NCBI GenBank assembly: GCA_023150915.1
Contig: JAKLKA010000027.1
Span: 1-64,000 of the forward strand
Source of the DNA: Polyangiaceae bacterium
Lineage (GTDB): Bacteria > Myxococcota_A > Polyangia > Polyangiales > Polyangiaceae
Direction of reading: 5' to 3'
DNA: 64,000 bases
Position 1 is the first letter of the stretch, and every line of letters starts with the position of its first letter. Under the pieces are notes generated by a model that ran no database searches, was not told where the DNA came from, and saw nothing but the letters and a program-made list of their open reading frames with translations. The translations under genes and the position numbers were made by a program. Shown in pieces: positions 9,086 to 17,135 of the stretch.

Positions 9086-10174
9086 GTGAAGGTCGGCGTC
9101 CTGGGCGCAGGCCAGCTGGGCCGCATGCTCGCCCTCGCGGGCTACCCACTGGGTCTGCGCTTCTGCTTCCTGGATCCGGCAGCGGGCTCCCCAGCCAGCG
9201 CGCTGGCCGAGCACGTGGTGGCCCCCTGGGGCGACGCGCAGGCGCTCACGCAACTGGCCGAATGCGACGTCGTCACGTTCGAGTTCGAGAACGTCCCGGT
9301 CGAGACCGTCGAGATGCTGGCGACGCGCACCCAGGTCTGCCCGGGCGCGAAGGCGCTGGCCGTGGCCCGGGACCGCCTGCACGAGAAGACGGCGTTCCAA
9401 GAGCTGGGGATCCCGACCGCGAAGTTCGCGGCGGTGGACGACGCGGCCGGCCTGGCGAGCGCGCTCTCCGAAGTGGGCCTGCCCGCGGTGCTGAAGACCC
9501 GGTGCTTCGGCTACGACGGCAAGGGGCAGCACGTGATCCGAAGCGCCGCCGACGCCGATGCGGCGTGGCGCGCGCTGGGCGGGCAGCCGCTCTTGCTCGA
9601 GGCCTTCGTCACGTTCTCGCGCGAGCTCAGCTTGATCGCCGTGCGCAGCCGCTCGGGGGACACCCGCTTCTACCCGCTGGTCGAGAACGAGCACCGCGAG
9701 GGCATCCTTCACCTGAGCCGCGCGCCGGCCCGAAACCTGGACCCGGCGCAGCAAACCCGCGCGGAAGAGCACGCGCGGCGGCTGCTCGAGCGCCTGAGCT
9801 ACGTGGGCGTGCTGACCCTCGAGCTGTTCGAAGTGGGCGGCACGCTCTTCGCCAACGAGATCGCGCCCCGCGTCCACAACTCGGGGCACTGGACCATCGA
9901 AGGGGCCGAGACCAGCCAGTTCGAGAACCACCTGCGCGCGGTGTGCGGCCTCCCCCTGGGCAGCGCCTCGGCCAGGGGACCGACGGCGATGCTCAACTTC
10001 GTCGGGCACATGCCGCCGGCGGCCCGCGTGCTCGGCATCGCCGGCGCGCACCTTCACGATTACGGCAAGCTCCCCCGGGCGCGCCGCAAGCTGGGTCACG
10101 TCACCCTTTGTGGCGCTTCGCCCGCCGATCTCGAGGCAAAGATCGCCGAAGCGCTGGCGCTGCTCGAGCCCTGA
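9086..10174 (+). CDS. purK: N5-carboxyaminoimidazole ribonucleotide synthase PurK
   Basis: This is a 362-residue ATP-grasp enzyme that carboxylates AIR with bicarbonate and ATP to form N5-CAIR. The N-terminus reads VGVLGAGQLGRML, as usual for PurK. The ATP-grasp core includes VLKTRCFGYDGKGQ, followed by the EAFVTFSREL region, FYPLVENEHREG, and the metal-binding NEIAPRVHNSGHWT. The start is GTG 9086. It forms the classic purE-purK operon with the gene before it. Confidence 0.96.
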   Translation: MKVGVLGAGQLGRMLALAGYPLGLRFCFLDPAAGSPASALAEHVVAPWGDAQALTQLAECDVVTFEFENVPVETVEMLATRTQVCPGAKALAVARDRLHEKTAFQELGIPTAKFAAVDDAAGLASALSEVGLPAVLKTRCFGYDGKGQHVIRSAADADAAWRALGGQPLLLEAFVTFSRELSLIAVRSRSGDTRFYPLVENEHREGILHLSRAPARNLDPAQQTRAEEHARRLLERLSYVGVLTLELFEVGGTLFANEIAPRVHNSGHWTIEGAETSQFENHLRAVCGLPLGSASARGPTAMLNFVGHMPPAARVLGIAGAHLHDYGKLPRARRKLGHVTLCGASPADLEAKIAEALALLEP

Positions 10175-10242
10175 CGTCGGTTTTTCACGGGACAGCCCCG
10201 CCCGGCATGGGCTATGACCAGGCGCGCTTCCCGGAGGAAATC

Positions 10243-11016
10243 ATGAAGACGAAACTGACTTCGTTGTGTGGGCTCGGGCTGTTTCTGGTGAGCGGCCTCG
10301 CCTCGGCTCAGTACGGCGGCGGCTACCAAGGCAGCTACACCCCGGGACCGCCGCCGGTGCGCTCGGCGGGCCTCGACAACATCGGCGAAGAGAGCCAGAT
10401 CACCTTCGGCGTGGACCGGGTGATGGGCGTGGCGTTCGATCGGGCCACCCTCTCGCCCGACAAGGGTGGGGATCAAACGCACAAGTCCACCAACGTGGCG
10501 CTGTTCGGCAATCCGGGTGGCGGCGGGCTGAACGCCCCGGGAATGATGATCCCACGGCTGGCCCTCGACTTCTTCGTGGTCGAGAGCATCAGCGTCGGCG
10601 GCTCGCTGATGTACTTCACGAGCAGCAGCGAGGACGAGACCGACGCCGGGTCGTCGGACGGCCCGACCAACAGCACCTTCGTCATCTCGCCGCGCGTGGG
10701 CTACGCCGTGGCCTTCGACGAGACCTTCTCGCTCTGGCCGCGCGCAGGCATCACCTACCTCAGCAGCAAGAGCGAGGTGACCACGGGCGGGACGACCGGC
10801 GGCACCTCGACCACCACCTTCAGCGGCATGGCCTTGACCGTCGAAGCCATGGTCGGCATCTCGCCGATCGAGCACTTCGCCATCCTGGCGGGCCCGTACG
10901 TGGACTACGGCCTCTCGGGCACCGTGAAGAACGAGCCCGCGACCGGCCCGAGCACCGAGACCGACGCCAAGGTGACCTCGTACGGTCTGACCGTCGGCAT
11001 CCTCGGCTACTACTGA
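10243..11016 (+). CDS. Outer-membrane beta-barrel protein
   Basis: This 257-residue protein has a classical signal peptide (MKTKLTSLCGLGLFLVSG, cleavage after ASA). It then shows alternating hydrophobic/polar strands with glycine and aromatic residues, and ends in ...VGILGYY, the aromatic C-terminal residue typical of OMP barrels. A GGAGGA ribosome-binding site lies 5 bases before ATG 10243. Ser/Thr/Gly-rich loops (for example TTGGTTGGTS) would face outward. The specific role is unknown. It is separated from purK by 68 bp and probably has its own promoter. Confidence 0.75.
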   Translation: MKTKLTSLCGLGLFLVSGLASAQYGGGYQGSYTPGPPPVRSAGLDNIGEESQITFGVDRVMGVAFDRATLSPDKGGDQTHKSTNVALFGNPGGGGLNAPGMMIPRLALDFFVVESISVGGSLMYFTSSSEDETDAGSSDGPTNSTFVISPRVGYAVAFDETFSLWPRAGITYLSSKSEVTTGGTTGGTSTTTFSGMALTVEAMVGISPIEHFAILAGPYVDYGLSGTVKNEPATGPSTETDAKVTSYGLTVGILGYY

Positions 11017-11039
11017 GCCGCGTTCCACACGTCGCGCCG

Positions 11040-11075
11040 AACGCCGCGCGCTCTCGCTCCGAGGGCCGCGGCGTT
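11040..11075. terminator. Bidirectional terminator-like hairpin
   Basis: AACGCCGCG at 11040-11048 is perfectly complementary to CGCGGCGTT at 11067-11075, with an 18-nt GC-rich loop between. The hairpin sits between the convergent barrel gene (stop 11016) and the SCO1-like gene (stop 11088), where a shared terminator is expected. There is no clear T-run, as is common in very GC-rich genomes. Confidence 0.5.
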
Positions 11076-11087
11076 GGTGCTTTGTGG

Positions 11088-11663
11088 TTACTTCGCGATC
11101 TTGGCGGCGTGCACCATGATCTGGCGCATCTCGTGATCGTCGCTGGTGCGATAATAACCGCGGATCTGCCCGGCCTTGTCCACCAGCACCAGGTGCGAGC
11201 CGTGCATGATGCCCATCTCGGGCGCCGCGGCGTCGGCCTTGCCCTCGAGCGCCACCTTGAAGCCCTCGAGCGTGGTCTTCTTGACGGTCTCGTAGTCGCC
11301 GGTCAGCAGCGTCCAGGTCGTGGTGTCGAGCTCGTTCTTCTTCGCATAGTCGCTCAGCACCGGCGGGGTGTCGTTCTCGGGATCCACGCTGATGCTGACG
11401 AAGCGCACGTTGATGCGCTTCGACTTGGCGGTGAACTGCAGGTCCTTCATCCGCCGGGTGATCTTCGGGCAGATGGTCGGGCAGCGGGTGAAGAAGAAGG
11501 CCGCGATCCAGGTCTTGCCGGCCAGCTGGGTGCTGCCGAACTCGGCCCCGGACTGGTCGGTCAGCGCGAACTTGCCGGCCGGGTAGAGCACCCTCGGCTC
11601 GTCACCGCCGCGATCGCAGGCCACGAGGGCCAGGGCCAGGAAGAGCGCCGCGAGCTTGTTCAC
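11088..11663 (-). CDS. SCO1/SenC family copper chaperone (lipoprotein)
   Basis: This 191-residue protein starts at GTG 11663, overlapping the upstream stop as GTGA. It has a lipoprotein signal (ALALVACDR). The thioredoxin-like fold carries the copper-binding CPTICP motif within FFTRCPTICPK and the conserved His in HGSHLVLVD, the third Cu ligand. SCO proteins insert copper into the CuA centre of cytochrome c oxidase or act as thiol-disulfide reductants. No cytochrome oxidase genes are nearby. Confidence 0.9.
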   Translation of the reverse strand: MNKLAALFLALALVACDRGGDEPRVLYPAGKFALTDQSGAEFGSTQLAGKTWIAAFFFTRCPTICPKITRRMKDLQFTAKSKRINVRFVSISVDPENDTPPVLSDYAKKNELDTTTWTLLTGDYETVKKTTLEGFKVALEGKADAAAPEMGIMHGSHLVLVDKAGQIRGYYRTSDDHEMRQIMVHAAKIAK

Positions 11664-12706
11664 CGTGTCTGCTCGTATAGCGCACGCAGGGTCGAGTGCG
11701 AGGCCTGCTCTTGTCGGCGTGCGATCTTCCACACCCGATCGCGGGCGGCGCGGTTGACCGGCACCTCGATGCCGTGGCGCTCTGCCCGCGCGATCACCTC
11801 GCCGTTCAAGAACTCGACCGCCGGTTCGCGCCCCCGCTCGATGGCCGCCAGCATGCTCGAGCGCAGCCGCCGATAGCGTGCCCCCACGGCGAGCAGCAGG
11901 GTGTGCTTGGCCATCAGACCGGGCGAGGCCGCGGCGGTCCGCTCGGCGTCGGTCAGGGCCAACCAATCGAGGTCGAACGTGCCGCTGACCTTCTCCAGGC
12001 GCACCTGCTCGGCCCGGGCCACGGCCACCACCTCGGTCATCACCTCGAGCGCCAGCCGGCGCACGTAGCGCTGCCGCATCAGCACGCCCAGTCGGTCGCC
12101 GCCGATCGTGCCCAGGGTAGAGATGGCGCAGTTGATGGCAAGCTTGCTCCAGCGTGCGCCGCGCAGGTTGTCGGTGAGGCTGACCGGGCCGATGGCCTCG
12201 AGGAGCCGCGCCAGCTCGTCCAGGCGGGCGTCGCGCGTTCCGTCCAGGCGGCCCACGCTGAAACCACCCGAGCTGGTGCGCTCGTAGAGCCCGGGCTCGA
12301 GCATCGAAGCGCCCCAGGTCACCACCGCGCCCACCACGCGCTCGGCGCCGACGATCTTCGCCACCCGCTCTTCGCACAGGCCGTTCTGGAAGCAGACCAC
12401 CCGCCCGTCGGGCGCGAGCACCCCGGCCGCGCTCTCGGCAGCGGCTTCGACCTGCGGCGGCTGCGTCGCGAGCAGCACGGTGTCGAAGGGCTCCACGTCG
12501 GGCCCGAGCCGCTCGAACACCGCGCGGGCGTGCACGGTGGCCGGCGGCTCGTCGCCGGTGACGCGGACGCCGTGCTCGCGCAGAGCCGCCGCGATGGCCG
12601 CGTTCGTGGTCAGCAGCGAGACGTCTTGCCCCAGATCGAGCAGGTGCGCGGCGATCACCCCGCCGATGGCGCCGCAGCCCACGACCAGAACCCGCGGTTC
12701 AGGCAT
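11660..12706 (-). CDS. Ketopantoate reductase (PanE/ApbA) family oxidoreductase
   Basis: This 348-residue protein has an N-terminal Rossmann motif VLVVGCGAIGGVIAAHL, LLATQPPQV and FQNGLCEE. The C-terminal ApbA domain includes WSKLAINCAISTLG with the conserved Lys and Asn, where PanE has K176 and N-x-x-x-[NT]. These residues support NADPH-dependent reduction of a 2-oxo acid, but the family is broad and some members are not pantoate enzymes. It is co-transcribed with the SCO1-like gene by a 4-bp overlap; the functional link is unclear. Confidence 0.82.
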   Translation of the reverse strand: MPEPRVLVVGCGAIGGVIAAHLLDLGQDVSLLTTNAAIAAALREHGVRVTGDEPPATVHARAVFERLGPDVEPFDTVLLATQPPQVEAAAESAAGVLAPDGRVVCFQNGLCEERVAKIVGAERVVGAVVTWGASMLEPGLYERTSSGGFSVGRLDGTRDARLDELARLLEAIGPVSLTDNLRGARWSKLAINCAISTLGTIGGDRLGVLMRQRYVRRLALEVMTEVVAVARAEQVRLEKVSGTFDLDWLALTDAERTAAASPGLMAKHTLLLAVGARYRRLRSSMLAAIERGREPAVEFLNGEVIARAERHGIEVPVNRAARDRVWKIARRQEQASHSTLRALYEQTR

Positions 12707-13000
12707 CGCCCCGGCGTACCGCGGGCGCCACCGGGTTTCGAGTACTTAGCCGCGTGGGTCGGCAAGAACTTGCAAAACCCGGGCGCCTCTTGTACGAGGG
12801 CCGCGCACATGGGCTCACCTGAACGAGCCGGTGCAGAAACGAACCCCATGCGACGCCTGATGAAGCTCCTCGAGCGCCTGCGCCTGCCGATGCCGGCATT
12901 GGCCTGAGCCGCTCGCTTTGCCCCTAGAGCCTTGCGCACCTCGGTGCGCACTTAACGCGAGCGATCTTCCTTCTTCCGCTTCCTTGATATCGCTCCACCC
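12707..13000. other. Divergent intergenic region with a possible micro-ORF and a palindrome
   Basis: About 290 bp lie between the PanE-like gene and the GNAT gene, which are divergent, so promoters for both should lie here. A 19-residue frame starts at ATG 12848 and stops at 12907 (MRRLMKLLERLRLPMPALA); it is amphipathic and basic but has no clear ribosome-binding site. At 12933-12950 an 18-bp perfect palindrome (TGCGCACC, TC, GGTGCGCA) could be a regulator-binding site or a short terminator. Confidence 0.3.
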
Positions 13001-13483
13001 GTGCTGACGGTTCGAGAGGCCCAGGATCAGGACGCCGACCAGCTCATCGAGCTGATCGCGGGCGTGTTCGCCGAATACCCCGGCTGCGTGATGGACGTGG
13101 ACGGCGAGCTGCCCGAGCTGCGGTGTATCGCCAGCCACTTCAGCGCGCACGGGGGAAAGTTCTGGGTCGCCGAACGCGACGGCCAGGTGGTGGGCTGCAT
13201 CGGCTTCGCGCCGGCCACGGACGAAAGTGGCATCGAGCTGAAGAAGCTGTACGTGCACTCGAGCGAGCGCAAGCACGGGCTCGGCGGCCAGCTGGTGGAC
13301 CGCATCGAGACTGCGGCTCGGGCGCGCGCCGCGCGTTTCATCGATCTGTGGAGCGACACGCGCTTCACCACCGCGCACGCGTTCTACGAGCGGCGCGGCT
13401 GGGTGCGCGGCCCGACCACCCGCGCGCTCCACGATCAGAGCGACACGGTGGAGTACTACTTCCGCAAAGACCTCACTCGCTGA
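13001..13483 (+). CDS. GNAT-family N-acetyltransferase
   Basis: This 160-residue single-domain GNAT protein starts at GTG 13001. Motif A, which binds the acetyl-CoA pyrophosphate, reads LYVHSSERKHGLGGQLVD (R-x-x-G-[LI]-G). FYERRGWV near the C-terminus is motif B. The substrate cannot be told from sequence; small-molecule or protein amine acetylation is possible. The 3' end overlaps the convergent GDSL lipoprotein gene by 11 bp. Confidence 0.88.
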   Translation: MLTVREAQDQDADQLIELIAGVFAEYPGCVMDVDGELPELRCIASHFSAHGGKFWVAERDGQVVGCIGFAPATDESGIELKKLYVHSSERKHGLGGQLVDRIETAARARAARFIDLWSDTRFTTAHAFYERRGWVRGPTTRALHDQSDTVEYYFRKDLTR

Positions 13484-14519
13484 TGGTCTTCCAGAACAGG
13501 TCGGCGACCTCTTTGTGACCCGCCGGCGTCGGGTGAATGCAGCTGATGTCGAACCAGTTGCTCGAGTTCGGGATGTAGCACTGCGACTTCGTGTCGTTGT
13601 ACTTGTACCCGTGGCCACAGAAGTGCTCACCCAGGAAGATCATGTCGGCCTTGGCGTCGACCGCGATCTTCATGTAGCCCTCGCGCAGCTGCACCAGCGC
13701 CGAGGTGCCGACCTCCCACGAGCCGCTCAGCCCCGCAAAGGCTCCGGCGGGGCACGAGCTGAGATCGGCGGTCAGGCCGGTGTATTCGTAGACGTTCGCG
13801 AACACCACCCATGAGCCGTTGGGGAAGTTCTTCGGGTCCTTCAGCCAGTCCACGGCCTTCTTCATGTTGACCAGGACCTTGTCCGACTCGGCCTTGGCTG
13901 CGGCAAACGAGAGCTTGTCCTTCGCCATCGCGGCAATGTCGTTGCCGCCCATGGTGATCACCACCAGCGTCTTCTTCGGTTCGGCGGCGGGGAAGCACTT
14001 GGGGATCTGGTTGGTTCCCGCGAAGAAATCATCGGTCTGATCGCCGTTGTTCGAGCAGTTTGCGACCTCGATGCTCGGCCACTGGGCCTTGGCCAGGTTG
14101 GTCAGCAGCTGGCGGTAGACCTGGTTGCCCGGCGTGGGCAGAGTACCAAACGTGATCGAATCCCCCAGGAACACCAGCTTCTCGGGGTTCTGGATGTCCT
14201 GGTGGTCGGTGCCCGAGCAGGTGCTGTTCATCTTCCCGCCGTACTTGTCGTAGTCGACGTAGACCAGCTTGCCCGGGCCGTAGACGGTGGTGTGGCACTT
14301 GGCCGTCGAGCCGCCGCTGGCCGTTCCAGCCGACCCGCCCGACGCCACCGTGCCGCCCGAGCCGGCCGCGCCGCCCGAAGCGCCGCCGCCACCGCCGGAT
14401 GCGCCGCCGGCGCCTCCCGTGGACGCGTCGTCTTCCTTGCTGCTGCCCCCGCACGCGATGGCCAGAACGAAACCGGCGCAGATGGCGCCCCAACGGAAAA
14501 GCTTGTTCGATGGAACCAT
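13473..14519 (-). CDS. SGNH/GDSL-type hydrolase, surface lipoprotein
   Basis: This 348-residue protein starts with a lipoprotein signal (VLAIACGG), followed by a Gly/Ala/Ser linker (about residues 30-70) of the kind found on many lipoproteins of this genome. The SGNH fold shows block I LVFLGDSITFG (nucleophile Ser), block III TMGGNDIA (Gly-Asn), and block V IHPTPAGH (catalytic His). The usual Asp of block V (DxxH) appears as SCIH here, so the dyad or triad may differ. It probably de-esterifies polysaccharides or lipids outside the cell. Confidence 0.85.
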   Translation of the reverse strand: MVPSNKLFRWGAICAGFVLAIACGGSSKEDDASTGGAGGASGGGGGASGGAAGSGGTVASGGSAGTASGGSTAKCHTTVYGPGKLVYVDYDKYGGKMNSTCSGTDHQDIQNPEKLVFLGDSITFGTLPTPGNQVYRQLLTNLAKAQWPSIEVANCSNNGDQTDDFFAGTNQIPKCFPAAEPKKTLVVITMGGNDIAAMAKDKLSFAAAKAESDKVLVNMKKAVDWLKDPKNFPNGSWVVFANVYEYTGLTADLSSCPAGAFAGLSGSWEVGTSALVQLREGYMKIAVDAKADMIFLGEHFCGHGYKYNDTKSQCYIPNSSNWFDISCIHPTPAGHKEVADLFWKTISE

Positions 14520-14589
14520 GTCGGCTCCTCCCGCGGTGATGCGCGGAAGGGTAATCCAAGGCGGTGGTCCATGCTAGGTGACGATCACG

Positions 14590-15363
14590 ATGCGCCTGGT
14601 GCTGGTGCAACCTCAGCTCGACCACTCCGAGGCCGCCGACAACATCGCGGCGGTCTCGAGCTCGCTGGCGGCGGCCGGCATCACGCCGCTCGCGGACGAC
14701 GTGCTGCTCTTGCCGGAGCGCGTCATGATGACCCACGCGCGCGAGCAGTACGTCCGCGCGATCGCGGATCTGGCCCGTGCTCTGGGGTGCAACGTGGTCG
14801 GGGGCTCGCACCACGAAGCCCGCGGCGGCGAGCTGGTCAACTCGGGCATTGCCGTCGGGCCCGACGGTGCTCGGCTCGGCGAGTACGAGAAGGTGCGACC
14901 TTATGCCAGCGAGCGCGCCGGGGTTCGGGGCGGGGTTGCGCCGGGCGAATTCGTGATCGGTGGTCGCCGTTTCATGGTGCTGATCTGCGCCGACTTCTGG
15001 TTCTCGGATCTGTTTCACCAGGCCCAGCACTTGCCCGACGTCGTCCTGGTGCCCGCCCTCTCGGTCAGTCGCAAGCCCACGCCGGACTACTCGCGGTCGC
15101 TGTGGCGCCACCTGGCCATTGCGCGCGCCTACGAGATGGGAACGTTCGTGGGGATCAGCGACTGGGGTCACCCGTCCCAGCTTCCCGCGCTGTTCACCAG
15201 CGGTGTCGGCGGCTTCGCCGATCCGACGCAGACCGAACCCGAGCAGCTCTTCCGGCCCATCGATCCCACGGGCGCCGGCGCGTTTGCTCTGGACTTCGAG
15301 CGGCTCGCGAGCTTCCGCCAAGACCGCATCGATCGCGGCTTCTTCTGGAAGCGCGAAGGATGA
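14590..15363 (+). CDS. Carbon-nitrogen hydrolase (nitrilase superfamily)
   Basis: This protein has about 257 residues from ATG 14590 (GTG 14578 is possible). The catalytic triad of the superfamily is visible: Glu in LLLPERVM, Lys in GEYEKVRPY, and the nucleophilic Cys in VLICADFWF. It therefore hydrolyses a C-N bond, most likely an amide or carbamoyl group; the standard substrate-specific motifs are not distinctive. The stop overlaps the start of a tiny Cys-rich gene by 4 bp, so the two are coupled. Confidence 0.85.
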   Translation: MRLVLVQPQLDHSEAADNIAAVSSSLAAAGITPLADDVLLLPERVMMTHAREQYVRAIADLARALGCNVVGGSHHEARGGELVNSGIAVGPDGARLGEYEKVRPYASERAGVRGGVAPGEFVIGGRRFMVLICADFWFSDLFHQAQHLPDVVLVPALSVSRKPTPDYSRSLWRHLAIARAYEMGTFVGISDWGHPSQLPALFTSGVGGFADPTQTEPEQLFRPIDPTGAGAFALDFERLASFRQDRIDRGFFWKREG

Positions 15364-15533
15364 CCGAGTCGGGGCTGTGCCAGAGCTGCCGCCATGGCCG
15401 GCGCATCGAGAGCCTGCGCGGCAGCGAGTTCTGGCTGTGCGAGCGCTCGCGCACGGAGCCTGCTTACCCGAAGTATCCGCGCCTGCCGGTGCTGGCGTGC
15501 CGGGGCTTCGACCCGGCCGCAGCAAGCGGTTGA
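15360..15533 (+). CDS. Small Cys-rich protein of unknown function
   Basis: This 57-residue protein begins at ATG 15360 inside the amidase stop (ATGA). It has CQSCRHG near the N-terminus, then SEFWLCERS, then YPRLPVLACRGF, giving four regularly placed cysteines (CxxC...C...C) that could bind one zinc or form disulfides. Short proteins with this Cys layout and the PKYPxLPV segment are found in other high-GC bacteria without a known role. Coupling to the nitrilase-family gene suggests it works with it. Confidence 0.6.
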   Translation: MTESGLCQSCRHGRRIESLRGSEFWLCERSRTEPAYPKYPRLPVLACRGFDPAAASG

Positions 15534-15535
15534 GC

Positions 15536-15685
15536 TCAGGCGCTCGCTCGCGCCACGGTGTTCTCCGGTGGGCTGGCGCACAGCGCGCGCCACGCATGCG
15601 CGTTCTGCCCGAGGGCGAAAGGTTCGGCGAGCACCTCCCTGACCTGCGCCAGGCCCATGCGCGATTCGGCGGCTTTCGGGTCCAT
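15536..15685 (-). CDS. Possible small hypothetical protein
   Basis: The 49-residue frame (MDPKAAESRMGLAQV...) starts at 15685 and stops 3 bp from the convergent Cys-rich gene. It fills the only space between that gene and the NDH-2 gene, and would be divergent from the latter. It is predicted helical and has no Cys or membrane segment. No family is recognised, and the frame may be fortuitous in GC-rich DNA. Confidence 0.3.
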   Translation of the reverse strand: MDPKAAESRMGLAQVREVLAEPFALGQNAHAWRALCASPPENTVARASA

Positions 15686-15746
15686 CGCTCGGTGAGAACG
15701 ACGCGGATTGGAATTGCTCGAGCGTTGCGGTACGTGGTGGGCGCCG

Positions 15747-17093
15747 ATGAACGATGCGCCCCCCGACAAAGTGGTGATCATCGGCGGGGGGTTCGGGGGC
15801 CTTTCCGCCGCGCGCGAGCTCCACGGCAGCGCGGTTCAGGTCACACTGGTCGACCGCTCGAATCACCACCTCTTTCAGCCGCTCTTGTACCAGGTGGCCA
15901 CCGCGGGGCTGTCGCCCGCAGACATCGCCTATCCGATCCGCACCGTGCTGCGTCATCAAGCGAACGCTCGGGTGCTCTTGGCCGAGGTCACCCGCATCGA
16001 CCTGCCGGGCAAGCACTGCGTGCTCGACGACGGCAGCCACCTCCCGTTCGATTGGCTGGTGATCGCCGCCGGCGCGCGCACCAACTATTTCGACAAGGAG
16101 AAGGAGTGGAAGCCCCACGCCTTCGGCCTGAAGGACCTGGACGAGGCGCTGGAGATCCGCCGCCGCGTGCTGCTCGCGTTCGAGGCGGCAGAGCGCGAGA
16201 GCGACCCCGTGGCTCGCCAGCGGCTGCTCACCTTCGTGGTGATCGGCGGCGGACCCACGGGGGTCGAGGTGGCCGGCGCGCTGAGCGATCTGGCGCGCAC
16301 CGTGCTGGCGGACGACTTTCGCACCATCGACCCCAGCGTGGCGCGCATCGTGATCGTCGAGCGCGGCGATCGCCTGCTCTCGGGGGGCTTCGACCCGAAG
16401 CTGAGCAAGCGCGCCCTGCGCCAGCTGATCGAGCTGGGCGTGGAGGTGCGCGTGGGCGCCTCGGTCGATGCCATCGATGCCGCCGGCGTGGGGCTGGCGG
16501 GCGGCGAGCGCATCAGCGCCGCGACCGTGCTGTGGACCGCGGGGGTGAAGGCCCGGGGCGTGGCCCGCACGCTGGGCACCGAGCTCGATCGCGCGGGGCG
16601 CATCAAGGTCGGCGTCGACTGCTCGGTTCCCGGGCACCCCCAGGTGTTCGCCATCGGGGACATCGCTCATCTGGTGCAGGCGGGTGACGAGGCGCCGCTG
16701 CCGGGCCTGGCGCCGGTGGCCGCCCAGCAAGGCCGGTACGTGGCGCAGGCGATCGCCCGCGGCGGCAAGGCGGGCAAGCCGTTCCGCTACGTCGACAAGG
16801 GCGTGATGGCCACCATCGGGCGATCGCGCGCCGTGGCGCAGGCGCTGAACGGGTCGCTGCGGATGAGCGGCTTCCTGGCCTGGTGCGCCTGGCTGTTCAT
16901 CCACATCTGGTTTCTGATCGGCTTCCGCAACCGGGTCAGCGTGCTCGCCAACTGGCTCTGGAACTACGTGACCTACCGGCGGGGCGCCCGGCTGATCACC
17001 GGGGAGCGCTCGTGGGACCTCTTGCCGGTGCTCGCCGGGCGCAAGCCACCGGCCGCGCTGCCCGAGGGCGAGGGCCCGCCCTCCGGCGGCTGA
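15747..17093 (+). CDS. Type II NADH:quinone oxidoreductase (NDH-2)
   Basis: This 448-residue protein starts at ATG 15747, just ahead of the FAD-binding KVVIIGGGFGGLSAA. The second dinucleotide-binding motif, for NADH, reads VVIGGGPTGVEVAGAL near residue 160. LWTAGVKA and FAIGDIAHL (FAD ribityl-binding Asp) follow. LAPVAAQQGRYVA near residue 325 is the quinone-site region, and the C-terminal WCAWLFIHIWFLIGFRNR segment is an amphipathic membrane anchor. It passes electrons from NADH to quinone at the inner membrane without pumping protons. Confidence 0.93.
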   Translation: MNDAPPDKVVIIGGGFGGLSAARELHGSAVQVTLVDRSNHHLFQPLLYQVATAGLSPADIAYPIRTVLRHQANARVLLAEVTRIDLPGKHCVLDDGSHLPFDWLVIAAGARTNYFDKEKEWKPHAFGLKDLDEALEIRRRVLLAFEAAERESDPVARQRLLTFVVIGGGPTGVEVAGALSDLARTVLADDFRTIDPSVARIVIVERGDRLLSGGFDPKLSKRALRQLIELGVEVRVGASVDAIDAAGVGLAGGERISAATVLWTAGVKARGVARTLGTELDRAGRIKVGVDCSVPGHPQVFAIGDIAHLVQAGDEAPLPGLAPVAAQQGRYVAQAIARGGKAGKPFRYVDKGVMATIGRSRAVAQALNGSLRMSGFLAWCAWLFIHIWFLIGFRNRVSVLANWLWNYVTYRRGARLITGERSWDLLPVLAGRKPPAALPEGEGPPSGG

Positions 17094-17135
17094 TCGGCGC
17101 GCCGGCGCCCAGGCTCTGGTACCGTTCTCGCCCGC

